NCBI RefSeq assembly: GCF_900101685.1
Contig: NZ_FMZZ01000005.1
Location: 248,001-312,000 of the forward strand
Length of the DNA: 64,000 bases
Reading direction: 5' to 3'
From: Actinokineospora iranica
GTDB taxonomy: Bacteria; Actinomycetota; Actinomycetes; Mycobacteriales; Pseudonocardiaceae
The stretch's first letter is position 1. The number at the start of each line of letters is the position of its first letter. Made by a program: the position numbers and the translations under genes. Positions 21,000 to 29,182 of the stretch are shown here, piece by piece. The notes under the pieces were generated by a model. That model made no database searches. It had not been told where the DNA came from and saw only the letters and a program-made list of their open reading frames with translations.

Positions 21000-21893
21000 T
21001 CAGGAGTGCGCGCAGGTGTCGCGGTACTCGGCCAGTTCGGTGTTCACCGGGGCCGGGCAGAGCAGCCTGTCGTAGCGGGTGTCGTCGTCGACGAACCGCT
21101 TCAGCCAGGCGACGCTGAGCCCGCCGATCATGGGGTTCTCGACGGTGAACGTGCCGTGGGTGGCCGCGCTGACCTCGGCGTAGGCGCGTTCCCTGGCGTT
21201 GGTCATGCTGGTGTAGAACCGCTCGGCGTGCTGTCCGACCTGGGTGACGGTGTCCCGGGACCCGCCGATGATCATCGTGGGCGCGGTGATCTCCGGCCAG
21301 GTCTTGTCCGTGTGGTACGGGGCGAGCGGGACCGCGGCCTTGACGCTGGTCCGCGTCGCCGCCGCGGCCAGCGCGCCGCCGCCGCCCATGGAGTGGCCCA
21401 TGACCGCGAGCCGCTTCGGGTCGATCTTGCCGCGCACCGACCGCGGTGAGCGGGTGGTGAGGTAATCGAGCGCGGCGAGGATCTGCCTGCCGCGGGCGGC
21501 GGGCTGGTCGTACCTGGAGTTCGTGGTGATGGTGATGACGACGAAGCCCTGCGAGGCCAGGCGTGGCCCCAGCCAGGCGACGTGCTGCTGGGTGGAGACG
21601 TATCCGGGGGAGATGGCGACCGCGCCGAAGGTGCCCTGGCTGGTGTCGGTGGGGTAGTAGACCGTGCCGCCGCCGAACCCCCAGGCGGCGAAGTCGGAGA
21701 CGGTGTGGGTCGCGTAGGCGAACGGGCCGCGCGCGGCGCGCACGCTGTCCCACGTGGGCTCCGGCCCGCGCTGGTAGGTCGGCGCGAGCGGCGCGGCGTT
21801 CGCGGCGGTGGTGGTGGGGATGACCGCGGCCGCGGTGAGCGCGAGCGCGGCGGGGATGACGGCCAGCGACGCCTTGATTCGGGATTTTCGCAC
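21000..21893 (-). CDS. Secreted alpha/beta hydrolase of the cutinase/PET-hydrolase family
   Basis: 297 aa with a Sec signal (residues 1-34, cleavage near ANA-AP). The mature part follows actinobacterial cutinases such as TfCut2 closely: ISPGYVSTQQHVAWLGPRLA, the nucleophile Ser168 in GHSMGGGG, Asp214 in GGSRDT, His246 in AATHG, oxyanion residues Tyr98 and Met169, and a C-terminal disulfide pair Cys279/Cys294 (LLCPAP...RDTC). Two subsite residues differ: the aromatic Trp of the TPWH loop is Tyr193, and the Phe after the catalytic His is Gly247. An extracellular ester or polyester hydrolase is likely; PET activity is not shown. Confidence 0.9.
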   Translation of the reverse strand: MRKSRIKASLAVIPAALALTAAAVIPTTTAANAAPLAPTYQRGPEPTWDSVRAARGPFAYATHTVSDFAAWGFGGGTVYYPTDTSQGTFGAVAISPGYVSTQQHVAWLGPRLASQGFVVITITTNSRYDQPAARGRQILAALDYLTTRSPRSVRGKIDPKRLAVMGHSMGGGGALAAAATRTSVKAAVPLAPYHTDKTWPEITAPTMIIGGSRDTVTQVGQHAERFYTSMTNARERAYAEVSAATHGTFTVENPMIGGLSVAWLKRFVDDDTRYDRLLCPAPVNTELAEYRDTCAHS

Positions 21894-21920
21894 AGCTGCT
21901 CCTTTGTAGGGGGCAATTCC

Positions 21921-22628
21921 TTAGTGGACGGTTCCGAGATAAGCGTCCGAGACCGCGCTGTCGCGCAGGAGCGCGGTGACCGGGCCGGAGGCCGCGACCT
22001 TGCCGTGCGCGAGGACGTAGGCGGTGTCGCAGAGGTGGCGCACGAGCCGCACGTTCTGCTCGACCAGCACCACGGCCGTGCCGTCGTGGGCGATGTCGGC
22101 GAGGATTGCGGCCACCTCGTCCACGGCCACCGGGGACAGGCCGCTGGACGGCTCGTCGAGCAGGACCAGCTTGGGCTCCGACATCAGCGCCCGGGCGATC
22201 GCGACGGCCTGCTGCTGCCCGCCGCTGAGCCTGCCCGCCGCCTCCGCGCCCCGGTCCCGCAGCCAGCCGAACCGGTCGTAGGCCCGCGCGAGCCGGGCCC
22301 GCCGCACCTTGCGCGGGTGGCCGTAGGCGCCGAGCAGCAGGTTGTCCTCGATCGACATGTTCGGGAACAGCCTGCGGTTCTGCGGGCACAGGGCGATGCC
22401 CGCTGCCACCAGCGCCCCGGTGTCGTGCCCGGTGACGTCCACCCCGGCGAGGGTGATCCGCCCGCCGCGGCGCGGGGCCTGGTTGTGGATGCCCAGCAGC
22501 GTGCTGGTCTTGCCTGCGCCGTTCGCGCCGAGGACGCCGGTGACGGCGCCCGCCTCGGCGTGCAGGCTCACGCCGCGGACGGCCACAGTGGGGCCGAACG
22601 CGACGGTGAGGTTGTCGACAGTGAGCAT
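21921..22628 (-). CDS. livF: Branched-chain amino acid-type ABC transporter ATP-binding protein
   Basis: 235 aa from the ATG at 22628, just inside the end of the previous cistron. Walker A GANGAGKTS (about residue 36), signature RLSGGQQQAVAIARAL, Walker B KLVLLDEPSSGLSP and the LivF-style VEQNVRLVRHLCD switch region. It energises uptake together with the LivG homologue. Last gene of a five-gene cluster running leftwards. The substrate is uncertain: Liv-type systems also import amides, urea and other compounds, and an operator shared with the glycerol genes hints at a different ligand. Confidence 0.9.
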   Translation of the reverse strand: MLTVDNLTVAFGPTVAVRGVSLHAEAGAVTGVLGANGAGKTSTLLGIHNQAPRRGGRITLAGVDVTGHDTGALVAAGIALCPQNRRLFPNMSIEDNLLLGAYGHPRKVRRARLARAYDRFGWLRDRGAEAAGRLSGGQQQAVAIARALMSEPKLVLLDEPSSGLSPVAVDEVAAILADIAHDGTAVVLVEQNVRLVRHLCDTAYVLAHGKVAASGPVTALLRDSAVSDAYLGTVH

Positions 22629-22630
22629 CG

Positions 22631-23341
22631 TCAGGCCTCTCCCAGGTAGGAGGCGATGACCGCCTCGTCGGCGCGGATCTGCTCCGGTGTGCCCTCGGCC
22701 AGCACCGCGCCCGCCGCCATGACCAGCACGGTGTCGGCCAGCGGCATCAGGAACTGCATGTTGTGGTCGACCACGACCACCGCGACGTCCAGCTCGTCGG
22801 CCGCCCGGCGCACCGCGTCGGCGAGAGCGGCGGCCTCCGCGGTGTCCATGCCGACGGCGGGCTCGTCGAGCAGCAGCACCCTGGGCCCGGTGGCCAGCGC
22901 GAGGGCGATCATGGCCAGCCGCTGGGCGGCGCTGGTGAGCGACGCGCACGGCTGGTCGAGCAGCCCGTCGAGGCCGAGCAGGTCGGCGAGCCGGTCGTCG
23001 GACCACGCCTGCCGCCCCCGCCGCTCGCCGTGCGCGAGGCGCAGGCCCTCGCGCAGCGTCCACGAGCCGAACAGGCGGGTCGTCTGGAACGTGCGGGCGA
23101 TCCCGGCGTGGACGGCGCGGTGCGCGCCCTTGCCGGAGGCGACTTTCCCGTCCAGGGTGACCGTGCCCGAGGTGGGCTCGTGGGTTCCGGCGAGGACGCC
23201 GAGCAGGGTCGTCTTTCCCGAGCCGTTGGGGCCGATCAGCCCGAGGACGCTGCCCGCGTCGAGGGTGAACGACACGCCGTCCACGGCGGCGACTCCGCCG
23301 AACCGCTTCACGACCCGGTCGACTGTCAGCAGCGCGCTCAC
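22631..23341 (-). CDS. livG: Branched-chain amino acid-type ABC transporter ATP-binding protein
   Basis: 236 aa. Walker A GPNGSGKTT near residue 38 and Walker B RVLLLDEPAVGMD are intact, and the H-loop is VVVVDHNMQFLMPLAD. The ABC signature is unusual: the usual (L/Y)SGGQ-like sequence is LTSAAQRLAM, with neither glycine. LivG proteins are often degenerate here but usually keep at least one Gly. The GTG start overlaps the livM stop by four bases. Confidence 0.88.
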   Translation of the reverse strand: MSALLTVDRVVKRFGGVAAVDGVSFTLDAGSVLGLIGPNGSGKTTLLGVLAGTHEPTSGTVTLDGKVASGKGAHRAVHAGIARTFQTTRLFGSWTLREGLRLAHGERRGRQAWSDDRLADLLGLDGLLDQPCASLTSAAQRLAMIALALATGPRVLLLDEPAVGMDTAEAAALADAVRRAADELDVAVVVVDHNMQFLMPLADTVLVMAAGAVLAEGTPEQIRADEAVIASYLGEA

Positions 23342-24267
23342 GCGACCGCCTCCTTCCGGCGGACTTTCCGCGTCAGCGCGGTGATTCCGCCCAGGATTCC
23401 GTTGGGCGCCAGCAGGGTGACCGCGATGAACAGCACGCCCAGCACGATCTGGCTGACTCCGGGGCCGAGGTTCAGCAGCTGGGTGAGCCCGATGACGACG
23501 AGCGCGCCGACCACCGGGGCCAGCAGCCGTCCCGCCCCGCCGAGCCCGAGCGCCACGAACATCAGGAAGCTCTGCACGAAGGTGAACTGCGACGGCGCGA
23601 TCACCCCGTTGTACTGTCCGAAAAGGACTCCCGCCCAGGCGGCGAACCCGGCCGAGACGACCACCGCGAGCAGCTTCACCCGCGCGGTCGGCACGCCCAG
23701 ATGCTGCGCCAGGTCCTCGTCCTCGCGGATGGCGCGCAGCCGGTCCCCGAAGCGGCTAACCGAGATCAGGTGGAACACGGCCAGCCCGGCGCCGACGGAC
23801 ACGGCCAGCAGCACGACCGTCGCGTCCAGCGAGTAGCCCAGGTCGACCGGCCGCCCGGTCGGCCCGCCGGTGAACTCCGCGGCGTTGGTGAACACCAGGA
23901 ACGCCACGGCGGTGAAGAACATCGTGCCGATCGCGAAGTACTGCCCCCGGGTCCGGCTGAACACCAGCGCGACCAGGAACCCGACGAGCATGATCGCGGC
24001 CACCGAGACGACCGCGGCGACCGTCATCGACAGCCCCTTCTCCAGCAGGATCGCCGAGAGGTAGGCGCCGCCGCCGAAGAACGCGGCGTGCGCCATGCTC
24101 GGGTAGCCGCCCAGGCCGAGGATGACGTTGAGGCCGGTCAGGGCGATCGTCCACACGACGACCAGCAGCGCGACCTGCCCCTGGTCGCCCTGGAGTCCGG
24201 TCAGCGCCAGGTACGCGAGGACGCTCAACAGTGCCGAACTGCCCAGCGCGGAGGCGTGCTTACGCAT
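23338..24267 (-). CDS. livM: Branched-chain amino acid-type ABC transporter permease
   Basis: 309 aa, about eight to ten membrane segments, with the LivM family features (GLNVILGLGGYPSMAHAAFFGGGAY, and the EAA-like loop RAIREDEDLAQHLGV coupling to the ATPases). It sits one base downstream of livH and overlaps livG by four bases, so the genes are expected to be made in equal amounts. It forms the membrane channel with the LivH homologue. Confidence 0.9.
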   Translation of the reverse strand: MRKHASALGSSALLSVLAYLALTGLQGDQGQVALLVVVWTIALTGLNVILGLGGYPSMAHAAFFGGGAYLSAILLEKGLSMTVAAVVSVAAIMLVGFLVALVFSRTRGQYFAIGTMFFTAVAFLVFTNAAEFTGGPTGRPVDLGYSLDATVVLLAVSVGAGLAVFHLISVSRFGDRLRAIREDEDLAQHLGVPTARVKLLAVVVSAGFAAWAGVLFGQYNGVIAPSQFTFVQSFLMFVALGLGGAGRLLAPVVGALVVIGLTQLLNLGPGVSQIVLGVLFIAVTLLAPNGILGGITALTRKVRRKEAVA

Positions 24268-24268
24268 G

Positions 24269-25129
24269 TCAGGCCACCCTTCGACCAGTGGCGCCGCGCA
24301 GCCCGCCGGGCTTGAGCACCAGGATGAGCACGAGCAGCAGGAACCCGAACGCGCTCTGGTAGGCCGAACTCAGGTACGCCGAGCCCAGCCCCTCCACGAC
24401 GCCGAGCACGAGCCCGCCCGCCACCGCGCCCCACACGCTGCCCAGCCCGCCGACCACGACCACCACGAACGCGCTGAGCAGCACCTCGTCGGCCATGTAC
24501 GGCGAGACCTGGAACGTGGGCGCGTAGGCGACCGCGGCGATCCCGGCGAGCAGCCCGGCGATGAGGAACGCCAGCGTGTACTGCCTGCGCATGGGGATGC
24601 CGAGCATCGCCGCCGCGCCGCGGTCCTGGGCCACCGCCCGCATCGCGCGGCCGAGCGAGGTCCGGGACAGGATCAGGTGCAGCGCGGTCAGCGCCAGCAC
24701 CGCCAGCACGACCAGGGCCACCTTCACCCCGGACAGCGAGACCCCGCCGAACTCCACCAGCACCTGGTCGTAGGGGGTGTCCATCGAGCGGCCCTCGCCG
24801 CCGAACAGCCGCAGCGCCGTGTTCTGCAGGATCAGCATCAGTCCCAGCGCGACAGCGGGCGCCGCGGCGGGGTTGTCGATGATCCACCGGTAGGCGACGA
24901 CCTCGGTCAGCACCGACACCGCGGCCCCGCAGGCGATCCCGACCAGCGCGGCGAGCGCGAACGGCAGACCCGCCGCGCTCGCCGACCAGGTCGCGTAGGC
25001 CGCCAGGACGATCACGCCCGCGTGCGCGAAGTTGGGGACCTCCATCACCCCGTACACCAGGGTGAGCCCCACCGCGACCACGGCGAACAGGCAGCCGAGG
25101 AAGACTCCGTTGACCAGTACCTGGATCAC
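24269..25129 (-). CDS. livH: Branched-chain amino acid-type ABC transporter permease
   Basis: 286 aa, eight or so hydrophobic helices. Family signatures: VGLTLVYGVMEVPNFAHAG near the N-terminus and the cytoplasmic coupling loop MRAVAQDRGAAAMLGIPM. The GTG start overlaps the stop of the binding-protein gene (GTGA). Paired with livM in the permease. Confidence 0.9.
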   Translation of the reverse strand: MIQVLVNGVFLGCLFAVVAVGLTLVYGVMEVPNFAHAGVIVLAAYATWSASAAGLPFALAALVGIACGAAVSVLTEVVAYRWIIDNPAAAPAVALGLMLILQNTALRLFGGEGRSMDTPYDQVLVEFGGVSLSGVKVALVVLAVLALTALHLILSRTSLGRAMRAVAQDRGAAAMLGIPMRRQYTLAFLIAGLLAGIAAVAYAPTFQVSPYMADEVLLSAFVVVVVGGLGSVWGAVAGGLVLGVVEGLGSAYLSSAYQSAFGFLLLVLILVLKPGGLRGATGRRVA

Positions 25130-26367
25130 GCGCAGGTGTCCTCGGGGAAGACGGGGTCGACGACCGCCCCGTCACGGGTGTCGAACACCATCGCGCTGCG
25201 CAGCGTCCGCTTGCCCGCGCACCACGCGGTGACCTCGGAGGCGGTGCGCGCGTTGCGGCCGGTGAACAGCAGCCCGCCGTCGCCGGGCAGCCAGCCGCTG
25301 ACCGTGCCCTCGGGAACCGTGATCTCGCTCAGCGCCTTCTGGATCTTCTCCGGGTCGGTGACGCTGTCGGCCTTGGTCATGGCCGCAGCCACGATGAACG
25401 GGAAGTCGTGCGCCCACATCGTCAGGTCCTGCGGGTACTCGTTGAACCGGGCCTGGTACGCCTCGGCGAAGGACTTGGCCGCGGGGTTGGCCGACGTGGT
25501 CGGCAGCGTCCCGGCGCAGTCGTAGTTGTCCTTCATGATCGAGTCGAACTGGGCGCCCAGGATCGCCTCGGCCTGGTCGGGGTTGACGCCGCTGCTGTGG
25601 ATGACCGGGCCGGTGTAGCCGGACTGCCGAAGCTGCTTGAGCACCGGCAGGATCACCGCGGTCACGCTGGACAGGTAGACCGCGTCGGGCTTCGCGGCCA
25701 GCGCGGCGCCGATCGCGTTGCTGTAGTCGGTGGAGCTGAGCGGGAACTCGGCGGTCGCGGCGATGGCCACGCCCTCGGTCTGCGCCGACTTCGCCACCAG
25801 CTGCGTCAGGCCCTCGGCGTACGGCTCGCCCTTGGCGGTGATCACCGAGATGCTCTTGGTGCCCAGGTTGCGCTTGGCGTAGTGCAGGCAGCCGGGCACG
25901 TAGGTGGGCGACGCGCCGCGGGTGAGGAACAGGTTCTGGCTCAGGTCGAGGATGCCGGGGTAGCTGGAGTCGAGGATGTTGACCATCGGGATCGGCTGGC
26001 GCTTGAGCTGGGGGACGTAGGTGTCCGAGCCGAGCCCGTAGGCGATGACCGGGATCTTCTGGGCCTGGACCATCTCGCGCAGGGCGGTCACGCCGGTGGT
26101 CGCCGCGTCCGAGCGGTCGTCGGCGTAGCTGATCTCCAGGGTGCGCTTGCGGCCGCCGACGGTGAACCCGGTCTTGTTCAGCGCCTCCACGCCCATGGTC
26201 AGGGCGTTCTTCTGCGCCGGGCCGAGCGTGGAGTAGATGCCCGACAGGGACAGGATCGCCCCGACCTTGACGGTGTCGCCGTCGTTCGCGCCGCTCTGGG
26301 CGCCGCAGGCGGCCGACGCCGCGAACACCGCCGCCGCGGTCAGCGCCGCTGCTGATCTGGATCGCAT
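25126..26367 (-). CDS. ABC transporter substrate-binding lipoprotein (Liv type)
   Basis: 413 aa. Residues 1-21 are a lipoprotein signal with the Cys at FAASAAC. The mature protein is a periplasmic-binding type I fold (VGAILSLSGIYSTLGPAQKNA, then VNILDSSYPG and VYLSSVTAVILPVLKQLRQSG). AAGGA precedes the ATG. First gene of the transporter operon. Upstream at 26440-26454 is a TTCGA-N5-TCGAA palindrome shared with the glycerol genes. The ligand is not predictable from sequence; an amino acid is the default but glycerol-derived or lipid-derived compounds should be considered. Confidence 0.88.
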   Translation of the reverse strand: MRSRSAAALTAAAVFAASAACGAQSGANDGDTVKVGAILSLSGIYSTLGPAQKNALTMGVEALNKTGFTVGGRKRTLEISYADDRSDAATTGVTALREMVQAQKIPVIAYGLGSDTYVPQLKRQPIPMVNILDSSYPGILDLSQNLFLTRGASPTYVPGCLHYAKRNLGTKSISVITAKGEPYAEGLTQLVAKSAQTEGVAIAATAEFPLSSTDYSNAIGAALAAKPDAVYLSSVTAVILPVLKQLRQSGYTGPVIHSSGVNPDQAEAILGAQFDSIMKDNYDCAGTLPTTSANPAAKSFAEAYQARFNEYPQDLTMWAHDFPFIVAAAMTKADSVTDPEKIQKALSEITVPEGTVSGWLPGDGGLLFTGRNARTASEVTAWCAGKRTLRSAMVFDTRDGAVVDPVFPEDTCA

Positions 26368-26439
26368 GGGGAGTCCTTCGGGGGAGGGGAGTGATGGAGG
26401 GCACTGTAAGTACGAAATCCCGTGTTCACAAGAACGTCG

Positions 26440-26454
26440 TTCGAGATTGTCGAA
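26440..26454. promoter_or_regulatory. Candidate IclR-type operator before the ABC transporter operon
   Basis: TTCGA-GATTG-TCGAA, a perfect 5-bp dyad with a 5-base spacer, 73 bp upstream of the binding-protein start. It matches the same 15-bp pattern found before the hydrolase gene (26546), between glpD and iclR (29197) and before glpK (30050). Confidence 0.55.
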
Positions 26455-26545
26455 TCACGAGGGTGAGATACCGCCATTTGGCGTACCCGGAGTCGCTGTT
26501 ACCGGCGATTCTTTGATGGCCCTTGCCCCGTCTGGTCGAACCTTG

Positions 26546-26560
26546 TTCGGCTATGCCGAA
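26546..26560. promoter_or_regulatory. Candidate IclR-type operator before the lipase-like gene
   Basis: TTCGG-CTATG-CCGAA, a perfect inverted repeat (six paired bases each side of TAT), 51 bp upstream of the ATG at 26611. Same pattern as the sites at 26440, 29197 and 30050. Confidence 0.55.
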
Positions 26561-26610
26561 TCCGCTACGGTGACTGGCTCCCGTCCCCCACGTCTCCCGG
26601 GAGCCGCCCC

Positions 26611-27459
26611 ATGTCCCCGTTCACCAGCGCAGACGGCCTGCCGCTCCACCTCGCCGAGTGGCCCAGCCGCGGCGAGCCGCGCGGCGTCGTGCAGATCGCC
26701 CACGGCATGGGCGAGCACTCCGCCCGCTACGGCCGCGTCGCCGAGCACCTCGCGGGCCTGGGCTACGCCGTTTACGCCAACGACCACCGCGGCCACGGCC
26801 GCAGCATGGCGGGCGCCCCCGGCCACCTCGGCGCGCACGGCTGGACCCGGCTCGTGGCCGACCTGGCCGCGCTGGCCCGGCGGCTGCGCGACCGGCATCC
26901 CGGCCTGCCGCTGGTCCTCTTCGGGCACAGCATGGGCTCGTTCGCCCTGCAACACGGCCTGGTCGAGTACCCCGGCCTGGCCGACGCCGTCGTCCTGTCC
27001 GGCGCCACCGCGCTTGACCAGTTGGTGAGCGCCCCCGTCGACCCGGACTCCGGCGGGCTCTTCGCCGCCTTCAACGCCGCCTTCGCCCCGAACCGCACCG
27101 ACTTCGACTGGCTCAGCCGCGACGAGTCCGAAGTGGACGCCTACATCGCCGACCCGCTGTGCGGCTTCGCCCTCGACGAGGCGGGCATGGCCGAACTCAA
27201 CGCGGCCGCGCCCCGGATGGCCGAGCCGCCCGCCGCCGCGCCGACCCTGCCCGTCTACGTCATGGTCGGCGACCGCGACCCGCTCAACGGGGGCTTGGCC
27301 CTGTCCGACCTGCTGGTGCGCCGCTACCAGGCCGCGGGCCTGACCGACGTCACCTACCGCACTTACCCGGGCGCGCGCCACGAGCTGCTGAACGAGACCA
27401 ACCGGGACGAGGTGACCGCCGACCTCACCGCCTGGCTCACCCGGGTGACGGGCCGGTAA
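26611..27459 (+). CDS. Alpha/beta hydrolase, monoacylglycerol-lipase-like
   Basis: 282 aa, no signal peptide. It has the monoglyceride-lipase/hydrolase_4 layout: oxyanion region VVQIAHGMGEHSARYG, ANDHRGHGRS, the nucleophile in FGHSMGS (Ser near residue 110), the acid in MVGDRDPLNGG and the histidine in YPGARHELLNE. MGL enzymes release glycerol and a fatty acid from monoacylglycerol. The position beside glpD, iclR and glpK, with a shared operator-like palindrome upstream, fits a role in supplying glycerol. Activity on monoacylglycerol is inferred. Confidence 0.88.
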   Translation: MSPFTSADGLPLHLAEWPSRGEPRGVVQIAHGMGEHSARYGRVAEHLAGLGYAVYANDHRGHGRSMAGAPGHLGAHGWTRLVADLAALARRLRDRHPGLPLVLFGHSMGSFALQHGLVEYPGLADAVVLSGATALDQLVSAPVDPDSGGLFAAFNAAFAPNRTDFDWLSRDESEVDAYIADPLCGFALDEAGMAELNAAAPRMAEPPAAAPTLPVYVMVGDRDPLNGGLALSDLLVRRYQAAGLTDVTYRTYPGARHELLNETNRDEVTADLTAWLTRVTGR

Positions 27460-27463
27460 CCGG

Positions 27464-29158
27464 TCAGCCGGCCCCCTGGGCGCGCAGCGCCGCCACCGCG
27501 CCCAGGTCGTCCGGCTGGCCCTCGCCGTCGCGCTCGGCCTGGACGTGCCGCAGGTACGCGGCCGCCTCCCGGCCGACGCGCTGGTCGTCCCAGCCCAGCG
27601 CGACCCCCAGGATCTCGGCGGTCGCCTCGGCGGACTCCGCGCCGCGGTCGGCGGACTCGATGGCCAGCCGGACCCGGCGGGCCAGCACGTCGGTGACGGT
27701 GCGGGCGCCCTCGTGGGTCGCGGCGTAGCGGACCTCGGCGCGCAGGTAGGCGTCGCCGCTGGGCAGCGGCCGGGCGAGCGCGGGATCGGCGGCGATCAGG
27801 TCGAGGACTTCGCCGACGAGCGAGCCGTAGCGGCGCAGCAGCCGCTCGACCCGCTCGACGGGCAGGCCGTGGTCGCGGGCGAGCGCGGCCCGGCCGTTCC
27901 ACAGCGCGTGGTAGCCCTCCGCGCCGACGAGTGGGATGTCCTCGGTCACCGACGCCGGGACGTCCCACTCGTCGGAGCCGAGACCGCGCACGGCCTCGTC
28001 CACCGCGTCCTTGGCCATCACCCGGTATGTCGTGTACTTGCCGCCCGCGACCACCACGAGCCCGGGCACGGGGGAGCCGACGATGTGCTCACGGGAGAGC
28101 TTGGTGGTGTCCTCGTCCTTTCCGGACAGCAGCGGTCGCAGCCCGGCGTAGACGCCGTCGATGTCGTCCTTGGTCAGCGGGGTGACCAGGACGCGGTTGA
28201 CGTGGGTGAGCAGGTAATCGACGTCGGCCGCGCTCGCGGCGGGGTGCTCCTTGTCCAGGTCCCAGTCGGTGTCGGTGGTGCCGACGATCCAGTGCCGCTC
28301 CCAGGGGATGACGAACAGGACGCTCTTCTCCGTGCGCAGGATCAGGCCGGTCTGCGCGTCGATGCGGTCGCGCGGCACGAGCAGGTGGACGCCCTTGGAC
28401 GCGCGCACCCGCACGCTCGCCGCGTCGGCGAGAGCCTGGGTCTCGTCTGTCCACACGCCGGTGGCGCTGATGACGCGCTTGGCCCGCACGCTGATCCGCT
28501 CGCCGGTTTCCTGGTCCGCGACAACCGCGCCCACGACCCGCTTACCGTCGCGCAGGTAGTCCACGACTTTGGCCTGGTTGGCGACCAGCGCGCCATAAGA
28601 GGCCGCCGTACGGACAAGAGACATGGTGTGCCGCGCGTCGTCCACTTGCGCGTCCCAGTACTGCACCGCGCCGACGAGCACGTCCGGGGACAGCCCGGGG
28701 GCCACCCGCAGCGCGTGCCGCTTGGTCAGGTGCCGGTGCCGCGGCGTCTCCCGGGACGCGCCCATGGTGTCGTAGAGCAGGATTCCGGCGCCGACGTACG
28801 GGCGTTCCCACACCCGGTGGGTCAGCGGGTAGAGGAACGGGACGGGCCGCACGAGGTGCGGGGCGAGCCGCCGCATCAGCAGGCCGCGTTCCCGCAGCGC
28901 TTCACGGACCAGGCCGAAGTCCAGCATCTCCAGGTAGCGCAGGCCGCCGTGGATGAGCTTGCTGGCCCGGCTCGACGTGCCAGACGCCCAGTCCCGTGCC
29001 TCGACCAGGCCCACGCGCAGCCCCCGGGTGGCCGCGTCGAGCGCGGCGCCCGCGCCGACCACGCCGCCGCCGATGACCAGGACGTCGAGTTCATCGCCGG
29101 AACCGAGCAGGCGCAGGGCCCGCGCGCGGTCTTCCGATGAGAGAGCGGCCGGTCGCAT
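27464..29158 (-). CDS. glpD: Aerobic glycerol-3-phosphate dehydrogenase
   Basis: 564 aa, normal for GlpD. The FAD dinucleotide-binding motif VLVIGGGVVGAGAALDAATRG starts near residue 25, followed by the family signature SSRASKLIHGGLRYLE; the C-terminal helical domain covers roughly residues 400-550. It oxidises sn-glycerol 3-phosphate to dihydroxyacetone phosphate, passing electrons to the quinone pool at the membrane. GAGGAG precedes the ATG. It is divergent from iclR across a short region that contains an operator-like palindrome, and convergent with the lipase-like gene. Confidence 0.95.
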   Translation of the reverse strand: MRPAALSSEDRARALRLLGSGDELDVLVIGGGVVGAGAALDAATRGLRVGLVEARDWASGTSSRASKLIHGGLRYLEMLDFGLVREALRERGLLMRRLAPHLVRPVPFLYPLTHRVWERPYVGAGILLYDTMGASRETPRHRHLTKRHALRVAPGLSPDVLVGAVQYWDAQVDDARHTMSLVRTAASYGALVANQAKVVDYLRDGKRVVGAVVADQETGERISVRAKRVISATGVWTDETQALADAASVRVRASKGVHLLVPRDRIDAQTGLILRTEKSVLFVIPWERHWIVGTTDTDWDLDKEHPAASAADVDYLLTHVNRVLVTPLTKDDIDGVYAGLRPLLSGKDEDTTKLSREHIVGSPVPGLVVVAGGKYTTYRVMAKDAVDEAVRGLGSDEWDVPASVTEDIPLVGAEGYHALWNGRAALARDHGLPVERVERLLRRYGSLVGEVLDLIAADPALARPLPSGDAYLRAEVRYAATHEGARTVTDVLARRVRLAIESADRGAESAEATAEILGVALGWDDQRVGREAAAYLRHVQAERDGEGQPDDLGAVAALRAQGAG

Positions 29159-29182
29159 GTCGACTCCTCAGAGGATCGGAAT

